Source of the DNA: Lachnospiraceae bacterium
GTDB lineage: Bacteria; Bacillota_A; Clostridia; Lachnospirales; Lachnospiraceae
Assembly: GCA_017626435.1 (NCBI GenBank)
Contig: JAGAIR010000002.1
Coordinates: 1 to 64,000, forward strand
Length of the DNA: 64,000 nucleotides
Reading direction: 5' to 3'
Below the pieces are notes generated by a model that saw nothing but the letters and a program-made list of their open reading frames with translations, was not told where the DNA came from and searched no databases. This document shows positions 18,028 through 27,091 of this stretch, piece after piece. Position numbers and translations under genes: made by a program. Within the stretch, counting starts at the first letter, position 1, and each line of letters begins with the position of its first letter.

Positions 18028-20096
18028 TATTTAACCCTTTTAAATTCTACATTGTAGGAACCAGGAAGTTCCTGATCATCTTTACACAATGTAACGGTAC
18101 CGTTGTTTTCACTCCATCCTTCTACCGGAAAACTCCTTGGAAAATCATCATAGCTCAGTGTACCCTTCCAGACAGTTTTTGATACACCATCCTGTGTCAG
18201 CACCAGTTTAATAGTAGCTGGATCATCCTCTGGATATTCAAACGGATTGGAGCTTATGGTAACCGTTCCCTCATAACGCGGTTTTGCTGTTGGTTTCGCT
18301 GTAGCTGGTGCCTGTGTTGCTTCTGGTCCCAGACTGACAGAATATCCAACTACCGTATCACGGGCAACCTTCTTGCCTGAAGTAATGGTCTGGCTTACGA
18401 TCAGACCCTTTTTATAGTTTGCAGAGTGGACATAAGTTACATTCTGGGTATCTCCCTTCAATCCTGCATCAGACAACATTTCCAGCCCAACGGATACCTT
18501 TCTGCCTACAATATTAGGTACTACCACCTGGTTTCCTTCTGGTCCTTTACTGATGATCAGATTTACTGTAGTTCCCTTATCAACACTGGAACCAATCACG
18601 GGATCTGTCCCAATTACTCTGCCCTCATCAATTGTCGTGCTGTATTCCTCTGTGGTTCCTCCCACAGAAAGCCCCTCTGACTCTATCTTGGAACGGGCAT
18701 CTGACTCTGTACTGTTTGCAACATCCGGAATCGTCACTCCACTTCCCTGGCTATAATAAATGGTTACACGAGACTTTTCGTCTACCATTTCCCCTTCCTT
18801 TGGCTCCTGATCTGTTACTTCATTTGCCTCTGCATCAGAACTGACTGGCTTTAACTGCCATCCCAGATTGCTATCCTCCAGTGTCTGCTCTGCCTCTTCC
18901 AGAGACATGCCAATGATTCCCGGAACAGCTACCTTTCCCTCTTCATTTGCAGTTACTGCCGGTGTCGCTGAAGCACTGTTGTCTTCATCTCCGACACTGG
19001 AGCGTCCCCACCAGCCGGCAAATTTACCAACAATAAGGATTACACCCACTATCAGAATCACCGCAACTACTGCACTGCAGATCTTTAATATCTTTTCCAG
19101 TTTCGGATCAATGGCATCCTCATCTACCGGGATTTCCTCCTGCTCCATGATTTCCTCCTCCGGACCAGAATCAACCACCCTGGAGGCTCCCTTGATGGCA
19201 TTCAGATCGTCATCCGACAATTTGATGGTCGGAGAAGAATCTACTACCATTGCATCCAGATCTACATACTCTCCATCCGGCTCACTAGTAGCCTTCTTTA
19301 AGTCAAATATCAGAGACGAAGTTTTCAGGTAACGCATCTCCGGCTTCTTCTGCATACACTTCTGAACAATCCTGGACAGACTGCGTGGAATTTCCGCATC
19401 CAGCTCATCCAAAGGTACCGCATCCTCCTGAATATGTGCCAATGCTACGGTAACAGTACTGTCTCCCTCAAATGGCACGCTTCCTGACAGCATCTCATAC
19501 ATGGTAACACCCAGAGAATAGATATCACTCTTTTCATCACTATATCCACCTCTGGCCTGCTCTGGGCTGATATAATGCACGGATCCCATCGCATTAGAAG
19601 TAATGGTATTGGAGGTAGCCGCCTTGGCAATCCCAAAATCTGTCACCTTCACCTTACCCTCTTTGGATATGATGATATTCTGCGGTTTGATATCACGATG
19701 GATAATATGATTGTCATGAGCTGCTTCCATACCCTGGGCAATCTGAATGGCAATTCCAATGGCTTCATTGACATCCAGTTTCCCCTTCTTTTCTATAAAT
19801 TTTTTCAGTGTGATACCTTCTACCAGCTCCATCACAATATAATACAGGCTGTCGTCCTCTCCAACATCATACACATTGACAATATTGGGATGGGATAAGC
19901 CAGCAACAGATTGTGCCTCTGCCCGGAATTTTGATACAAATTTTGCATCGTTGCTATATTCCTGCTTCAATATCTTAATGGCAACAAAACGGTTCAGTCT
20001 GTGGTCTTTCGCCTTGTACACATCTGCCATTCCACCAGAACCTACTTTATCCATTAACTCATAACGATCACTAATCAACATACCTGGACCTATCAT
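18027..20096 (-). CDS. pknB: PASTA-domain Ser/Thr protein kinase
   Basis: A membrane kinase that senses muropeptides or lipid II and tunes cell-wall growth and division. Residues ~10-270 form a eukaryotic-type kinase: GSGGMADVY glycine loop, AIKIL lysine, HRDIKPQN catalytic loop, DFG, and SPEQARG. An acidic juxtamembrane stretch precedes one transmembrane helix (~338-360). Outside are three PASTA repeats (~385-450, 452-520, 522-595), a Thr/Pro/Lys linker and an extra ~85-residue beta-like domain at the C-terminus (605-689) with WKGTLSYDDFPRSF. The ATG at 20096 follows GGAGGAG. It is paired with the phosphatase gene immediately upstream. Confidence 0.95.
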   Translation of the reverse strand: MIGPGMLISDRYELMDKVGSGGMADVYKAKDHRLNRFVAIKILKQEYSNDAKFVSKFRAEAQSVAGLSHPNIVNVYDVGEDDSLYYIVMELVEGITLKKFIEKKGKLDVNEAIGIAIQIAQGMEAAHDNHIIHRDIKPQNIIISKEGKVKVTDFGIAKAATSNTITSNAMGSVHYISPEQARGGYSDEKSDIYSLGVTMYEMLSGSVPFEGDSTVTVALAHIQEDAVPLDELDAEIPRSLSRIVQKCMQKKPEMRYLKTSSLIFDLKKATSEPDGEYVDLDAMVVDSSPTIKLSDDDLNAIKGASRVVDSGPEEEIMEQEEIPVDEDAIDPKLEKILKICSAVVAVILIVGVILIVGKFAGWWGRSSVGDEDNSASATPAVTANEEGKVAVPGIIGMSLEEAEQTLEDSNLGWQLKPVSSDAEANEVTDQEPKEGEMVDEKSRVTIYYSQGSGVTIPDVANSTESDARSKIESEGLSVGGTTEEYSTTIDEGRVIGTDPVIGSSVDKGTTVNLIISKGPEGNQVVVPNIVGRKVSVGLEMLSDAGLKGDTQNVTYVHSANYKKGLIVSQTITSGKKVARDTVVGYSVSLGPEATQAPATAKPTAKPRYEGTVTISSNPFEYPEDDPATIKLVLTQDGVSKTVWKGTLSYDDFPRSFPVEGWSENNGTVTLCKDDQELPGSYNVEFKRVK

Positions 20097-20170
20097 GCTT
20101 CTCCTCCATTCAATCTCTTCCTCATTCTTTGTCTTGTCCTAACGATACCCTTTTTCTTTTTTCTCAAGCT

Positions 20171-20890
20171 CTAAATCTGTACCAATACCGCAGTAATATT
20201 ATCACTGCCACCATTGGTATTCGCCTTTTCTATCAATGCATTTCCCGCCTCTTCCAGAGACTCACTGTGATGAATGATATATTCTATCTCATCATCCTCT
20301 ACCATATTAGTCAGTCCATCACTGCACAATAAAACAATATCCGATGGCTGAACCTGCACTTCAAAATAATCAGCCTGCACCTCTTCATCAATTCCAAGTG
20401 CCCTGGTGATAATGTTTTTCTGCGGATGGACTCTCGCTTCACTTTCTGTTATGTTTCCAATCTTGACCATCTCCTCCACAAGAGAATGGTCTGTTGTAAT
20501 CTGTTGTATTCCTTCCTGTAATAAATATAAACGGGAATCGCCGATGTTTGCTACATACAGAGTATCTCCCTGCAATGTACAAGCCACCATCGTGGTTCCC
20601 ATACCTTCATATTCCTGCTTTTTCTGTGCCTCATGGTATACAGTCTGATTCGCATATGCTACTGCTTCTTCAAATATAGTAACCGGTGTTTTGCTGTCAC
20701 TTCCCTTAACCATCGAAACCATACTATCAATACAAAGCCTGGAAGCATAATCTCCTGCTCTGTGTCCGCCCATACCATCCGCGACAATAAACAGATTCCG
20801 GAAACTACCCACAGGGCTATCACAGCAAAACAGACTGTCCTGATTCATTGTTCTTTTGACACCAACATCTGTCTTTGAAAATGACTTCAT
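20171..20890 (-). CDS. stp: PP2C-type Ser/Thr protein phosphatase (Stp/PrpC)
   Basis: The manganese-dependent phosphatase that reverses PknB phosphorylation. At 239 residues it has normal family length. The metal-binding motifs are visible: NQDS near residue 16, VADGMGGHRAG near 37-47, GDSRLYL near 117, LCSDGLTN near 189 and a final GGSDNITAVLV. It is cytosolic with no signal or membrane segment. ATG 20890 overlaps the rlmN stop in an ATGA junction and has AAAGGAGGGG upstream. The 74-base gap to pknB has no promoter or terminator that I can see, so the pair is probably one transcript. Confidence 0.95.
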   Translation of the reverse strand: MKSFSKTDVGVKRTMNQDSLFCCDSPVGSFRNLFIVADGMGGHRAGDYASRLCIDSMVSMVKGSDSKTPVTIFEEAVAYANQTVYHEAQKKQEYEGMGTTMVACTLQGDTLYVANIGDSRLYLLQEGIQQITTDHSLVEEMVKIGNITESEARVHPQKNIITRALGIDEEVQADYFEVQVQPSDIVLLCSDGLTNMVEDDEIEYIIHHSESLEEAGNALIEKANTNGGSDNITAVLVQI

Positions 20891-21933
20891 GTAGTTTCCC
20901 CTCCTTTGTTCTTATTTCGTAATTGTCCACAGGCAGCATCGATATCGCCGCCCATTTCCCTTCTAATAGTAACATTTATGTGATTTTTTTCAAGTAGTAA
21001 TTTAAAATCCTGTATGGTACCGCCTCTGGAACGGCTGCCCATTCGTCCCTCTACTGAGTTAAGCGGTATCAGATTAACATGGCAGTTAAGCCCTTTCAGC
21101 AAACGGCTTAGCTGCCCGGCATGATCTGGTGTATCATTGACACCATCTACCATGGTGTATTCAAATGTGATCCGCCGCTTCGTTCTGTCCACGTATGTTC
21201 TGCATGCCTCCATAATCTCTTCAATGGAGTACCTGTTTGCAACCGGCATCATCTCCCTGCGAAGTTCATTATTTGGTGCATGAAGGGAAATTGCCAGCGT
21301 GATGGTCAACTCCTGTTCCATCAGATCATAAATACGGTCTACCAGCCCGCAAGTGGAAAGCGTAATATTCCGTTGACTGATATGCAGTCCGTTATCATCA
21401 GACAGCATCCGGATAAACCGGAGTACATTTTCAAAATTGTCCAATGGCTCTCCAATCCCCATAATGATCACATTGGAAACTCTCTCTCCAGTGTGGCGCT
21501 GTATCTCATAAATCTGATCCAGGATTTCCGAAGTTTCCAGACTCCGGATCAGCCCTCCCACTGTGGAAGCACAGAACCTGCAGCCCATACGGCAGCCCAC
21601 CTGCGACGAAACACAAACGCTGTTTCCGTGTTTGTATTTCATCAAAACACTTTCTACAGTATTGCCATCGGACAACTCCATTAAAAATTTGCTGGTTCCG
21701 TCCATTCTGGATGTCTGCTGCTGCAGGATTCTTGCTCCTTCCATGGTACAGTTTTCCTCCAGCTTTTGCCGGAATGCCTTTGACAGATTGGTCATCTCCT
21801 CAAAAGATACCGCAAGATGCTGATGCATCCACTGATACAACTGCTTTGCCCGAAAAGGTTTCTCTCCAAGCTGTGTTATAAATTCTACTAATTCCTGATA
21901 AGTCATACTCTTGATGTCTTGTTTTTTACTCAT
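20887..21933 (-). CDS. rlmN: 23S rRNA (adenine-2503-C2)-methyltransferase
   Basis: A radical-SAM enzyme that methylates C2 of A2503 in 23S rRNA (and A37 of some tRNAs), improving proofreading at the peptidyl transferase centre. The 348-residue protein has the radical-SAM cluster motif at Cys114-x3-Cys118-x2-Cys121 (CRMGCRFC). MGIGEPLDN and SLHAPNN follow, and the catalytic C-terminal cysteine is in GGDIDAACGQL. The N-terminal helical domain is present. ATG 21933 overlaps the rsmB stop by four bases (ATGA) and follows GGAGGAG, showing coupling within the rsmB-rlmN-stp-pknB operon. Confidence 0.95.
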   Translation of the reverse strand: MSKKQDIKSMTYQELVEFITQLGEKPFRAKQLYQWMHQHLAVSFEEMTNLSKAFRQKLEENCTMEGARILQQQTSRMDGTSKFLMELSDGNTVESVLMKYKHGNSVCVSSQVGCRMGCRFCASTVGGLIRSLETSEILDQIYEIQRHTGERVSNVIIMGIGEPLDNFENVLRFIRMLSDDNGLHISQRNITLSTCGLVDRIYDLMEQELTITLAISLHAPNNELRREMMPVANRYSIEEIMEACRTYVDRTKRRITFEYTMVDGVNDTPDHAGQLSRLLKGLNCHVNLIPLNSVEGRMGSRSRGGTIQDFKLLLEKNHINVTIRREMGGDIDAACGQLRNKNKGGETT

Positions 21934-23342
21934 TTCGGAATATTCTCCTCCAAATTTTTCACCTTCCGGAAAGCAGATACAAAAAATCCGTCAGTGTCTG
22001 CCATACCAGGCAGAATCTGGATATACCCTTTGTTCCCTGTCTTTCCCCTGAGTTTCTCCGGTAATCGTTCCTCTATGGAAACCGCTTCAAATGGAAGGTT
22101 CTGCAATATCCATTGTACATTATCCTGATTTTCCTCCGATGCAATGGTACAGGTACTATAGATTAAAATTCCTCCCGCCTTAACATACCGGCTGACTACA
22201 GCCAGCATTCTCTGCTGCTGTTTTGCCAGGCTGGCAATATCTTCTGGTTTTGTCTTATATTTTATATCCGACTTTTTCCCTATCACACCCAGACCGGAAC
22301 AGGGCAGGTCTGCCACTACCACATCAGCAGTTCCTATCCATTCTTCCCGAAGTTTCAAGGCGTCGTTTTTCTTTAGTTTCACATTGTGGATCCCTGTCCG
22401 GATGAGATTTTGCCGTATCAGTGACACCTTTTCCTCTGTAATATCACAGGCTATGATCTTCCCCTGTTCTTCCATTCTGTCTGCCAGATGAAGTGCTTTT
22501 CCCCCCGGTGCAGAACAGACATCGATCACGAAACTGTCTGCATTTACCGGTGCAATTTCTCCCACGACCATAGAGCTTTCATCCTGTACCTGTATCCATC
22601 CCTTTTGAAATGCCTCCAGCTCATCCAGTCTTCCATACGAAGAAACCTGCAGGGCATAGTCAAACAGCTTCCCTTCTTTCACCTGTACTCTCTGCCGTTC
22701 CAGGGATTCCCTGACCTGCTCTGTTGATATCTTTGCCAGATTACAGCGAATGGTCGTATACCTCTCTTCCGGCAGAAAACTCTGTAATATTTTTTCTGTC
22801 TCTGTCTCTCCATACTCCTCAAGAAATCTTAAAACAATCCATTCCGGCATGGAATACCAGACAGATAAATGATAGGTCAGATTACTCTTTCTGGATGGGT
22901 AAGCAATATCACTCTGAAAACGTGCCACATTCCTCAAAACTCCATTTACAAAACCTTTTAATGGTGTCAGTTTCCGAATAACAGCCAGCTTGACTCCTTC
23001 ATTACATGCCGCACTGTCCGGCACCTGGTCCATATAAATAATCTGGTAGACAGACAACCGGAGAATCTCTCTTACTGCAGGCTTCATCTTCTTTACCGGC
23101 GTTTTGGAATACCGGTTTATCACGTAATCAATTTCCAGGCAGCGCTCTACGGTTCCCTCCACCAGTCTGGTGAGAAATGCCCTGTCTCTTTTTTCCAGAA
23201 AATTATTTTCCTCCAGTGTCTGATGAAGAATCTTATCACAGTATTCACCCTTTTCCATGATTTGCAGCAGTGCCTCCAAAGCCAGTTGGCGCACATTTAC
23301 CGATTTCGGTTTTTGTTCTGCTGCCAGTCTCTTTTCCACCAT
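21930..23342 (-). CDS. rsmB: 16S rRNA (cytosine-967-C5)-methyltransferase
   Basis: Methylates C967 of 16S rRNA using S-adenosylmethionine. Of 470 residues, the N-terminal ~140 form a NusB-like RNA-binding domain (VRQLALEALLQI opening), followed by the methyltransferase domain. This has the SAM loop DVCSAPGGKALHLA (~275), the DLPCSGLG motif and the catalytic STCTIASEEN cysteine motif. Length and order are normal for RsmB/Sun. The ATG at 23342 has a GGAGC site. It lies 27 bases after fmt in the same direction, a common fmt-rsmB pairing. Confidence 0.94.
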   Translation of the reverse strand: MVEKRLAAEQKPKSVNVRQLALEALLQIMEKGEYCDKILHQTLEENNFLEKRDRAFLTRLVEGTVERCLEIDYVINRYSKTPVKKMKPAVREILRLSVYQIIYMDQVPDSAACNEGVKLAVIRKLTPLKGFVNGVLRNVARFQSDIAYPSRKSNLTYHLSVWYSMPEWIVLRFLEEYGETETEKILQSFLPEERYTTIRCNLAKISTEQVRESLERQRVQVKEGKLFDYALQVSSYGRLDELEAFQKGWIQVQDESSMVVGEIAPVNADSFVIDVCSAPGGKALHLADRMEEQGKIIACDITEEKVSLIRQNLIRTGIHNVKLKKNDALKLREEWIGTADVVVADLPCSGLGVIGKKSDIKYKTKPEDIASLAKQQQRMLAVVSRYVKAGGILIYSTCTIASEENQDNVQWILQNLPFEAVSIEERLPEKLRGKTGNKGYIQILPGMADTDGFFVSAFRKVKNLEENIPK

Positions 23343-23369
23343 GAATTTAGCTCCTATCTATCTTACCTT

Positions 23370-24302
23370 TTACTTTCCCAGTTTGATTCCAGTCTCTACC
23401 AGATATCCTCTCAGAAATGCATCCGCATCCATTCTCTTCTTTCCTTCCAGCTGAAGGGAGGAAATCTCAAGACCACCTTCTCCCGTCTGTACGGTCAGGG
23501 ATTGTTTTCCCACAGCAATTATGGTTCCCGGCTCTTTCTCTGTCTTATCCGCTGTCACCTGTGCTTCCCATATTTTCAACATCTTACCATTCAGATAAGT
23601 ATAGGCACTCGGCCATGGATTCAGGCCGCGGATAAGCCGTTCCAGCTCCACTGCTGATTTGTTAAAATCCATTTCACCGATAGATTTACTGAGCATTTTT
23701 GCATAAGTATGCTCCTCTTCCTTTTGTGGTACCGGGTGCAGACTGCCATTTTCAGCCTGTTCCAGCACCTTCAGGATCAAAGGTCCTCCCAGCTCTGACA
23801 ACTTCTCAAACAAACTTCCGCCTGTTTCTTTTTCGTCCAGTGTGTACCTCTCTACCATTAAGATATCTCCGGTATCCAGGCCTTCATCCATCTGCATAAT
23901 GGTCACACCGCTCTCTTTGTCTCCCTGTATCACCGACCACTGGATCGGCGCTGCTCCGCGAAGCTTCGGCAGCAGAGAGGCATGAACATTCAGACAGCCA
24001 TAATCCGGCAGTTCCAATACCTGTACCGGAAGAATCTGACCAAATGCCACAACCACGATCACATCCGGATTCAGTTCTCTCAACACATGTAAAAACGCTT
24101 CATCCCGTACCTTTTCCGGCTGAAATACCGGTATCTCTGCTTTCAGGGCTGTTTCTTTTACTGGCGAAGCAACCAGTTTTCCACTTCTCCCCTTTGGCTT
24201 ATCCGGCTGAGTAACCACACCGATTACCTGATGCTTACTGTCAATCAGCGTCTGTAACGTCGGCACCGCAAAATCTGGTGTCCCCATAAAAACAATATCC
24301 AT
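23370..24302 (-). CDS. fmt: Methionyl-tRNA formyltransferase
   Basis: Formylates the initiator Met-tRNA from 10-formyltetrahydrofolate so that bacterial translation can begin. The protein has 310 residues, starting MDIVFMGTPDFAVP. Family motifs include NVHASLLPKLRGAAPIQW (~108-125, with the catalytic Asn/His) and the DTGDI loop (~143), followed by a C-terminal OB-fold tRNA-binding domain. I chose ATG 24302 because GGGGAGG lies just before it; an in-frame ATG at 24335 would overlap def and add non-homologous residues. It sits between def and rsmB, so formylation and deformylation genes are co-expressed. Confidence 0.95.
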   Translation of the reverse strand: MDIVFMGTPDFAVPTLQTLIDSKHQVIGVVTQPDKPKGRSGKLVASPVKETALKAEIPVFQPEKVRDEAFLHVLRELNPDVIVVVAFGQILPVQVLELPDYGCLNVHASLLPKLRGAAPIQWSVIQGDKESGVTIMQMDEGLDTGDILMVERYTLDEKETGGSLFEKLSELGGPLILKVLEQAENGSLHPVPQKEEEHTYAKMLSKSIGEMDFNKSAVELERLIRGLNPWPSAYTYLNGKMLKIWEAQVTADKTEKEPGTIIAVGKQSLTVQTGEGGLEISSLQLEGKKRMDADAFLRGYLVETGIKLGK

Positions 24303-24318
24303 AACCAGCCTCCCCTGT

Positions 24319-24795
24319 CTATTCTTCGATCTCATTGCTGACCAGTTCTCCCTCTACACGGGATACATATAATTCTCCTTCCAGATGGGCGATTTCATGC
24401 TGTAAAGCTCTCGCCAGCAATTCCTCCCCCTCCACAAAAATTTCTTCCATATTTTCATTATACGCCTTTACCTTACAGTAATTGGCTCTTGTGACCATTC
24501 CCATCTTTCCCGGTACACTTAGGCAGCCTTCATACCCCGTCTGCTCTCCTGACATTTCCACAATTTCAGGATTCACCAGAATCATCGGCTGATTTCCCTC
24601 CGGTGTCACATCGATCACTACCACGCGCTTCAGGACACCTACCTGCGGAGCAGCCAGACCTACTCCCTGTGCTTCATACATGGTATCCAGCATATCATCG
24701 ATCAACGTCTTAATTCGCGGAGTAATTTCCTTCACTTCCTTTGACTTATGATACAGTAAGTCATCTCCTATGGTACGTATTGTTCTGATTGCCAT
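24319..24795 (-). CDS. def: Peptide deformylase
   Basis: Removes the N-formyl group from new proteins. The 158-residue metalloenzyme shows the three family motifs: [10 protein letters not shown] (~43-52), EGCLSVPG (~89-96, metal-binding Cys) and HEIAH (~133-137, two metal-binding His and the catalytic Glu). The last motif usually reads HEIDH; here Asp is replaced by Ala, which keeps the catalytic residues but is not the common form. The start ATG 24795 has an AGGGAA site. It is adjacent to fmt and priA as in most Firmicutes. Confidence 0.93.
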   Translation of the reverse strand: MAIRTIRTIGDDLLYHKSKEVKEITPRIKTLIDDMLDTMYEAQGVGLAAPQVGVLKRVVVIDVTPEGNQPMILVNPEIVEMSGEQTGYEGCLSVPGKMGMVTRANYCKVKAYNENMEEIFVEGEELLARALQHEIAHLEGELYVSRVEGELVSNEIEE

Positions 24796-24824
24796 ACTAT
24801 TCCCTGCCTTTCAAAATATCGTTT

Positions 24825-27062
24825 TTAAATATTGAAATCAAACTGCAATCTACAGTTCGGATAGTTTTCCTGATTCTTCATAAATGCTTCCATTTGATTT
24901 TTCATCCGGCGCAGTATCCGGTAATCCTGACACTTTCCATAGACAATCTGCCGATAAACATCCCTTGCCTTGGCAAGAGGCGCCTTTGTTGGTCCCAACA
25001 CACAGACCTGTTCATATCCCTTCATGATATCAGCCAGCTTCCCTGCCAGCTCTTCTGCCTGCGTCTCCTTCTCCGAAAGCACCAATACTCCTAGTATATT
25101 AGAAACCGGAGGATATTGCAACATCTGACGCATTGCCAGCTCCTGTTCATAAAATCCGGTATAGTCCTGGTTTGCCGCACAGGCAATACTGTAATGCTCC
25201 GGTTGATAGGTCTGAAGTACCACATCACCGGGCTTTTTTCCTCTTCCTGCCCTGCCTGCTGCCTGAGCCAGCAGCTGGTAGGTACGCTCTGCTGCCCGGT
25301 AATCTCCCACATTCAGCGACAAATCTGCTGCCAGGATTCCCACCAGCGTCACATTTGGAAAATCATGCCCCTTCACGATCATCTGGGTCCCAATCAAAAT
25401 ATCTGCCTTTCCCCTGGCAAACTCCTGCAGTATCCGCTCATGCCCTTCCTTGCCACTGGTGGTATCTGCATCCATCCGAAGGATTCTGGCTCCCGGAAAA
25501 CGAACTGCCGCCATCTCTTCTACTTTTTGCGTTCCGATGCCAAAGGTCCCGATATATTTAGACTGGCAGGAGGGGCAGACGGATGGCATTGCCGTCTGAT
25601 AACCACAGTAATGACATTCCAGATCGCTTACCCTTCCCTGTCTCATATGGGCTGTCAGGGAAACAGAACAATGCGGACAGTTTAACACCTCTCCACATTT
25701 CCGGCAGGATACAAATCCAGCATAGCCCCGCCGGTTCAAAAACAAAATGATCTGCTCTTTTTTTCCCAGCCTGTCCTCTATCATCTCTGACAACTGTGTC
25801 CCAAAAATGGAACGGTTCTTTTTTTCTAATTCTTCCCGCAAATCTGTAATCCATACCTTAGGAAGAACAGCTCCACCCGCTCTTTCCCGCATGGTAAACA
25901 ACTGATATCTCCCCTGGCTGGCACGGTAAAAGGATTCCAGGGAAGGCGTAGCAGAACCAAGGATTACACTGGCTCCCAACATACCTGCACGATGGACTGC
26001 CACCTCCCTGGCATGATATTTGGGCGGCATTTCACTCTGATAACTGGTCTCATGCTCCTCATCTATTACGATCAGGCCCAGCCTCTGGAATGGAGTAAAC
26101 AGAGCAGAACGAGGTCCTATCATAATGTCAATCTCTCCATTTTTTGCTCTCAGAAACTGGTCGGATCGCTCCCCCTGGGAAAGCCGGGAGTGCATCACAG
26201 ACACCCTGTCACCAAAACGCTGATAGAACCGGCTGACTGTCTGGAAGGTCAGGGCAATCTCCGGAATCAGCACAATGACCTGCTGTCCTTCTGCTATCAC
26301 CTGCTCAATGACTTTCATATAAACCTCTGTTTTCCCGCTTCCAGTCACCCCATGGATCAGATAAGTCTTGCGGATCCCCTCCCTGTAATCCTCTGTAATA
26401 GAATCTACAATCGTCTGCTGCTCCCTGTTCAATACAGGAATCTCTTCGGTTTCTTCCTGCTTCCGGACCGGATTACGGTACTGCCTCTGGCTTTCGACTG
26501 AAAGAATTCCCTCCTGCTCCAGACCACGTACAACGGCAGCGGTTGTTTTTGCATCATGCAGAATCTGGTTATAATCCACACCCTCTTCAAACCGTTCCTC
26601 CTGCTTCAGAAGCTGGTGCAGGACTCTTGCCTTTGCCTTATAATGCTTTCTCTCAAACTGCTCCCCTTTCTCTGTCATTTTCTGTCTGGAAATACAGGGA
26701 TAAATGGTACGTTTTACTTTTTCTTTCATTTCCTGCTTGACCGGCAAAACCACTTTGATGGCATCATTCATGGTAGCACCATAATTTTCCTTCATCCAAT
26801 AAGCAAGGGAAAGCAGGTGTGATTCTACAATCACTCCCTGCTTGACAATTTCCAATATGCTTTTTGTTTTAGATACATCATATGCCGGTTCGGCAGACAG
26901 TCCGATAATATATCCCTTCATTGTACGGTTTCCGCTGCCAAAGGGAACCCTGACCAGGGCTCCTACCACCGCTTCCTCTGCCATCTCTTCCGGTACAATA
27001 TATTGAAACGGACGGTCCAGGCTTTTTACGGAAATGTCCACGATTATCTCTGCAAAAATCAT
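24825..27062 (-). CDS. priA: Primosomal protein N' (replication restart helicase PriA)
   Basis: Recognises abandoned replication forks and reloads the replisome. The 745-residue protein has an N-terminal DNA-binding domain, a superfamily 2 helicase core with Walker A GVTGSGKTEVYM (~232), the DEEH box (~330) and ATPSLES. A zinc-binding insertion has paired Cys motifs (CRKCGEVLNCPHC, then CHYCGYQ and CPSCQS, about 458-510). The C-terminus has GTQMIVKGHDFP and AGRAGRG. Length is typical. ATG 27062 follows GAGGGAAG. It is 30 bases downstream of murE and runs into def. Confidence 0.95.
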   Translation of the reverse strand: MIFAEIIVDISVKSLDRPFQYIVPEEMAEEAVVGALVRVPFGSGNRTMKGYIIGLSAEPAYDVSKTKSILEIVKQGVIVESHLLSLAYWMKENYGATMNDAIKVVLPVKQEMKEKVKRTIYPCISRQKMTEKGEQFERKHYKAKARVLHQLLKQEERFEEGVDYNQILHDAKTTAAVVRGLEQEGILSVESQRQYRNPVRKQEETEEIPVLNREQQTIVDSITEDYREGIRKTYLIHGVTGSGKTEVYMKVIEQVIAEGQQVIVLIPEIALTFQTVSRFYQRFGDRVSVMHSRLSQGERSDQFLRAKNGEIDIMIGPRSALFTPFQRLGLIVIDEEHETSYQSEMPPKYHAREVAVHRAGMLGASVILGSATPSLESFYRASQGRYQLFTMRERAGGAVLPKVWITDLREELEKKNRSIFGTQLSEMIEDRLGKKEQIILFLNRRGYAGFVSCRKCGEVLNCPHCSVSLTAHMRQGRVSDLECHYCGYQTAMPSVCPSCQSKYIGTFGIGTQKVEEMAAVRFPGARILRMDADTTSGKEGHERILQEFARGKADILIGTQMIVKGHDFPNVTLVGILAADLSLNVGDYRAAERTYQLLAQAAGRAGRGKKPGDVVLQTYQPEHYSIACAANQDYTGFYEQELAMRQMLQYPPVSNILGVLVLSEKETQAEELAGKLADIMKGYEQVCVLGPTKAPLAKARDVYRQIVYGKCQDYRILRRMKNQMEAFMKNQENYPNCRLQFDFNI

Positions 27063-27091
27063 GCTTCCCTCATTTCTTTCAGCTTTTGTTT

